Source: an uncultured bacterium
GTDB taxonomy: Bacteria; Verrucomicrobiota; Lentisphaeria; Victivallales; Victivallaceae
Assembly (NCBI GenBank): GCA_949297015.1
Contig: CASFRF010000017.1
Span: forward strand, 1-34,085
Direction of reading: 5' to 3'
DNA length: 34,085 nt
Shown here: piece after piece, positions 32,175-34,085 of the stretch
Layout of the letters: each line of letters begins with the position of its first letter
How positions within the stretch are numbered: position 1 is the stretch's first letter
The notes under the pieces: model-generated
Database searches by the model: none
What the model was told of the DNA's origin: nothing
The model's input: the letters and a program-made list of their open reading frames with translations, nothing else
Translations under genes and position numbers: made by a program

Positions 32175-33301
32175 TGCTCGATTGGTACCAGATCTATTTG
32201 TTCGCTTTCCTCGCCGGATCCGGCCTCGCTTTGGCCCTCACCCCCCTCTTCCAGCGACTCGCCCTGAAACTCGGCTTCCTCGACTGCCCCCGCAGCGAAC
32301 AACATAAAGGCCACTACCAGCCCACCCCCCTGCTGGGCGGCGGCGCCATGTTCTGCGCCTGGCTTCTCGCCCTCGGCAGCGGCTATGCCCTCCTCCGCTG
32401 GGGCGGACTCCGCCAGTTCTCCGCCGACCTCACCACCCACCTCTTCGGACTCCAGGCCGTCGGCCCCAAACTCGGAGTCCTGATCCTCGCCGCCGCGCTG
32501 ATCGTCCTGATGGGCGTCATCGACGACCGCTGGCCCCTCCGCGCCGGTGTCAAATTCCTGATCCAATTCCTGGTCGCCGCCATCGCCGTCACCTGGGGCG
32601 GCGTCCGAATCAGCTTCTTTATCGATTCCTCCATCCTGACCTGGATCATCACCGTCTTCTGGTATATGCTCCTCTTCAACGCCATCAACTTCTTCGACAA
32701 TATGGACGGACTCGCCGTCGGCACCATCACCATCGCCATGGCCCTCTTTACCACCGTCGCCGCCATGAACAACCAATTCTTCGTCGCCGCCTTCGCCGCC
32801 TTGAACTGCGGCGTCGGTCTCGGCTTCTGGTTCTATAACCATAGCCCCGCCACCATCTTCATGGGCGACTCCGGCAGCCATTTCCTCGGCTTCCTCGCCG
32901 CCACCACCAGCGTCCTCGTCAGCTACTATTACCCCAATACCACCGCCTCCCCCTTCGCCATCCTCGTCCCCTTCTTCATCCTCGCCGTCCCCCTCTTCGA
33001 TACCCTCGCCGTCATCATCATCCGCTGGCGACTCCATAAACCCTTCTGGATCGGCGACCATAACCATATCTCCCACCGCTTCACCAAAATGGGACTCTCC
33101 CGCCGCTGCGCCGTCCTCCTCGTCCACCTCCTCACCCTCACCATCGGCATCGGCGTCCTCCCCGTCCTCTGGGGCGGCCTCGGTACCGCCATCATCCTGA
33201 TCAGTCAAGCCCTCCTCCTCCTCTTCATCATCTCCCTCCTCCAATTCTTACTTTCTTTTCCCCGTGAAAAGAAAGTAAGCAAAGAAAAGCGAGCTCCTTA
33301 A
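32174..33301 (+). CDS. WecA/TagO-type undecaprenyl-phosphate sugar-1-phosphate transferase
   Basis: This 375-residue protein has about eleven membrane segments and the family signatures: GVIDDRW (114-120), NAINFFDNMDGLA (169-181), FMGDSGSHFLGF (229-240) and DHNHISHRF (295-303, equivalent to the HIHH motif). It transfers a sugar phosphate (usually GlcNAc-1-P) to undecaprenyl phosphate to start O-antigen, teichoic acid or exopolysaccharide synthesis. The last 18 or so residues (from about 358, SFPREKKVSKEKRAP) are encoded by a palindromic repeat that also gives the stop codon, so they are probably not ancestral. Leucine codons are mostly CTC, whereas most genes here favour CTG, hinting at a different origin or mutational history. 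Confidence 0.92.
   Translation: MLDWYQIYLFAFLAGSGLALALTPLFQRLALKLGFLDCPRSEQHKGHYQPTPLLGGGAMFCAWLLALGSGYALLRWGGLRQFSADLTTHLFGLQAVGPKLGVLILAAALIVLMGVIDDRWPLRAGVKFLIQFLVAAIAVTWGGVRISFFIDSSILTWIITVFWYMLLFNAINFFDNMDGLAVGTITIAMALFTTVAAMNNQFFVAAFAALNCGVGLGFWFYNHSPATIFMGDSGSHFLGFLAATTSVLVSYYYPNTTASPFAILVPFFILAVPLFDTLAVIIIRWRLHKPFWIGDHNHISHRFTKMGLSRRCAVLLVHLLTLTIGIGVLPVLWGGLGTAIILISQALLLLFIISLLQFLLSFPREKKVSKEKRAP
33247..33279 (+). repeat. Perfect 14-bp palindromic hairpin at the end of the WecA-like gene
   Basis: CTTACTTTCTTTTC (33247-33260), loop CCCGT, and GAAAAGAAAGTAAG (33266-33279) form a perfect hairpin. It lies within the final codons of the transferase. Its right arm begins the 41-bp repeat copied twice more downstream. 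It could act as a terminator or be a mobile REP-like element. Confidence 0.85.
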
Positions 33302-33459
33302 GGGAAGACTCCACGACCAAGGAAGAACGGCTTCGGCGGCACCCTTCCCCCGTGAAAAGGAAGTAAGCAAAGAAAGGCGAGCTCCTTAAGGGGAAGAACG
33401 GCTTCTTCGGCACCTTTCCCCGTGAAAAGAAAGTAAGCAAAGAAAAGCGAGCTCCTTAA
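33261..33459 (+). repeat. Three copies of a 41-bp repeat
   Basis: Copies lie at 33261-33301, 33349-33389 and 33419-33459. Each begins CCCGTGAAAAG and ends GCGAGCTCCTTAA; the second has two A-to-G changes. The spacers are partly repeated too (AACGGCTTC and GGCACC in both; GACTCCACG beside copies 1 and 3). Unequal spacing (88 and 70 bp) rules out a simple tandem array. No transposase is nearby. It looks like a non-autonomous dispersed repeat family. Confidence 0.85.
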
Positions 33460-33752
33460 AGGAGGACTCCACGGCTTCGGCGGCACCCTTCCTTTCCTGA
33501 TCGGTGAAGAGAACGCAAGTGACGGGCAAGAATCGCTGGGGACTGGACAAGTTGAGATGGGGCCGGAAGAGAATCCGCCTGGAGAAAGGGCGATTCCCCC
33601 TGCACGGCGAAAAGGATGAAGGAGAATAACTACCGCGAACCGAACTCTGCCGGGCTTGCTTCCTGCTGCCATACCGGCGGCGAAGAGGTCGAAGCATGAC
33701 CGACGCGGACGCACCTCGTATTTATCCGGAGCAGCCGACTCACCGACAGCCC
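33460..33752. other. Non-coding stretch between repeat families
   Basis: I see no credible gene here. Short open frames lack ribosome sites and family motifs, and the longest minus-strand frame is stitched together from repeat copies. The segment holds the tail of the 41-bp repeat cluster (a GACTCCACGGCTTCGG echo near 33465-33480) and then unique sequence leading into the 37-bp array. Confidence 0.6.
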
Positions 33753-34085
33753 GGACATCACACCGGTGACCGACTCGCCGGGACTTCCGGACCATCACAC
33801 CGGGGACCGACTCGCAGGGACTCCCCGGACCATCACACCGGGGACCGACGCGCCGGGACTTCCGGACCATCACGCCGGGGACCGACGTGCCGGGACTTCC
33901 GGACCATCACGCCGGGGACCGACGCGCCGGGACTTCCGGACCATCACACCGGGGACCGACGTGCCGGGACTTCCGGACCATCACGCCGGGGACCGACGGG
34001 CCGGGCCTTCCGGACCATCACGCCGGGGACCGCCTCGCAGGGACTTCCGGACCTTCACACCGGGGACCGACGCGCCGGGACTTCC
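33753..34085 (+). repeat. Tandem array of 37-bp repeats running off the window
   Basis: Nine units start at 33753, 33789, 33827, 33864, 33901, 33938, 33975, 34012 and 34049. The first is 36 bp, the second 38 bp and the rest exactly 37 bp. A typical unit begins GGACCATCACACCGGGGACC and ends GACGCGCCGGGACTTCC. Variation is concentrated at a few sites (A/G in CACACC, and the GACGCG block). There are no spacers, so it is a minisatellite, not CRISPR. Since 37 is not a multiple of 3, it does not encode a simple peptide repeat. The right end lies outside the window. Confidence 0.95.

Noticed and set aside
32000..33244. 414-codon very acidic open frame on the minus strand
   Set aside because: The Glu/Asp/Gly runs are the complement of the C-rich hydrophobic codons of the WecA-like gene; no ribosome site or domain.
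33298..33873. 191-codon minus-strand frame over the repeats
   Set aside because: Made of repeat copies read in changing frames; no start signal and no stable domain.
33753..34085. CRISPR array
   Set aside because: The 37-bp units adjoin directly without spacers, and no cas genes are present.

Overview
The window is 34 kb of gene-dense, GC-rich bacterial DNA. It carries no phage, plasmid, IS or CRISPR genes. The gene content suggests an anaerobic or microaerophilic, glycan-degrading heterotroph: rubrerythrin, the NAD-linked PyrD/PyrK dihydroorotate dehydrogenase, GH38, GH36 and DUF2961/GH172 glycosidases, and an AraC regulator. The mix and style resemble the PVC group, especially Lentisphaerota (Victivallis-like). 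That placement is inferred from gene content only; there is no rRNA here to test it.

Layout. 1-5072 (+): a Bat/MoxR locus with the 3' end of a BatD-BatE fusion, a MoxR ATPase, a DUF58 protein, a DUF4381/BatD-like membrane protein and a BatA-type VWA protein. 5128-8876: a GH38 alpha-mannosidase (-) divergent from an SGNH hydrolase and an ABM monooxygenase (+). 8904-10332 (-): thiL-tsaE. 10472-12033 (+): an unknown lipoprotein and an exported parvulin-like PPIase. 12015-14014: an AraC regulator (-) divergent from a GH172-family enzyme (+). 14133-17957: a DUF1275 membrane protein (+) converging on an ankyrin lipoprotein-GH36 operon (-). 18037-19394: ogt, rubrerythrin with a textbook terminator, and tRNA-Arg(CCT). 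19459-23033 (-): a DUF1848 protein and clpB. 23149-24889: a membrane metallophosphoesterase (+) converging on two tandem small heat-shock genes (-). 25140-29468: an EamA permease (+), then a minus-strand tmk-holB-pyrK-pyrD operon. 29578-33301 (+): a stand-alone AICAR transformylase, a TPR membrane protein, a SpoU methyltransferase and a WecA/TagO-like transferase. 33247-34085: palindromic repeats, then a 37-bp tandem array running off the window.

Nearly all units are short and alternate in direction, giving seven divergent gene pairs and several convergent pairs whose coding ends overlap. The most interesting signals are regulatory. First, several near-consensus promoters place the predicted transcription start on the start codon, suggesting leaderless mRNAs, while most other genes have strong Shine-Dalgarno sites. 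Second, symmetric -10 elements can serve both directions. Third, clpB and the hsp20 operon share a sigma-54-like element, and the hsp20 copy has a perfect 13-bp inverted repeat upstream. I found no convincing new multi-gene system. All calls come from reading the sequence; no database search was possible.
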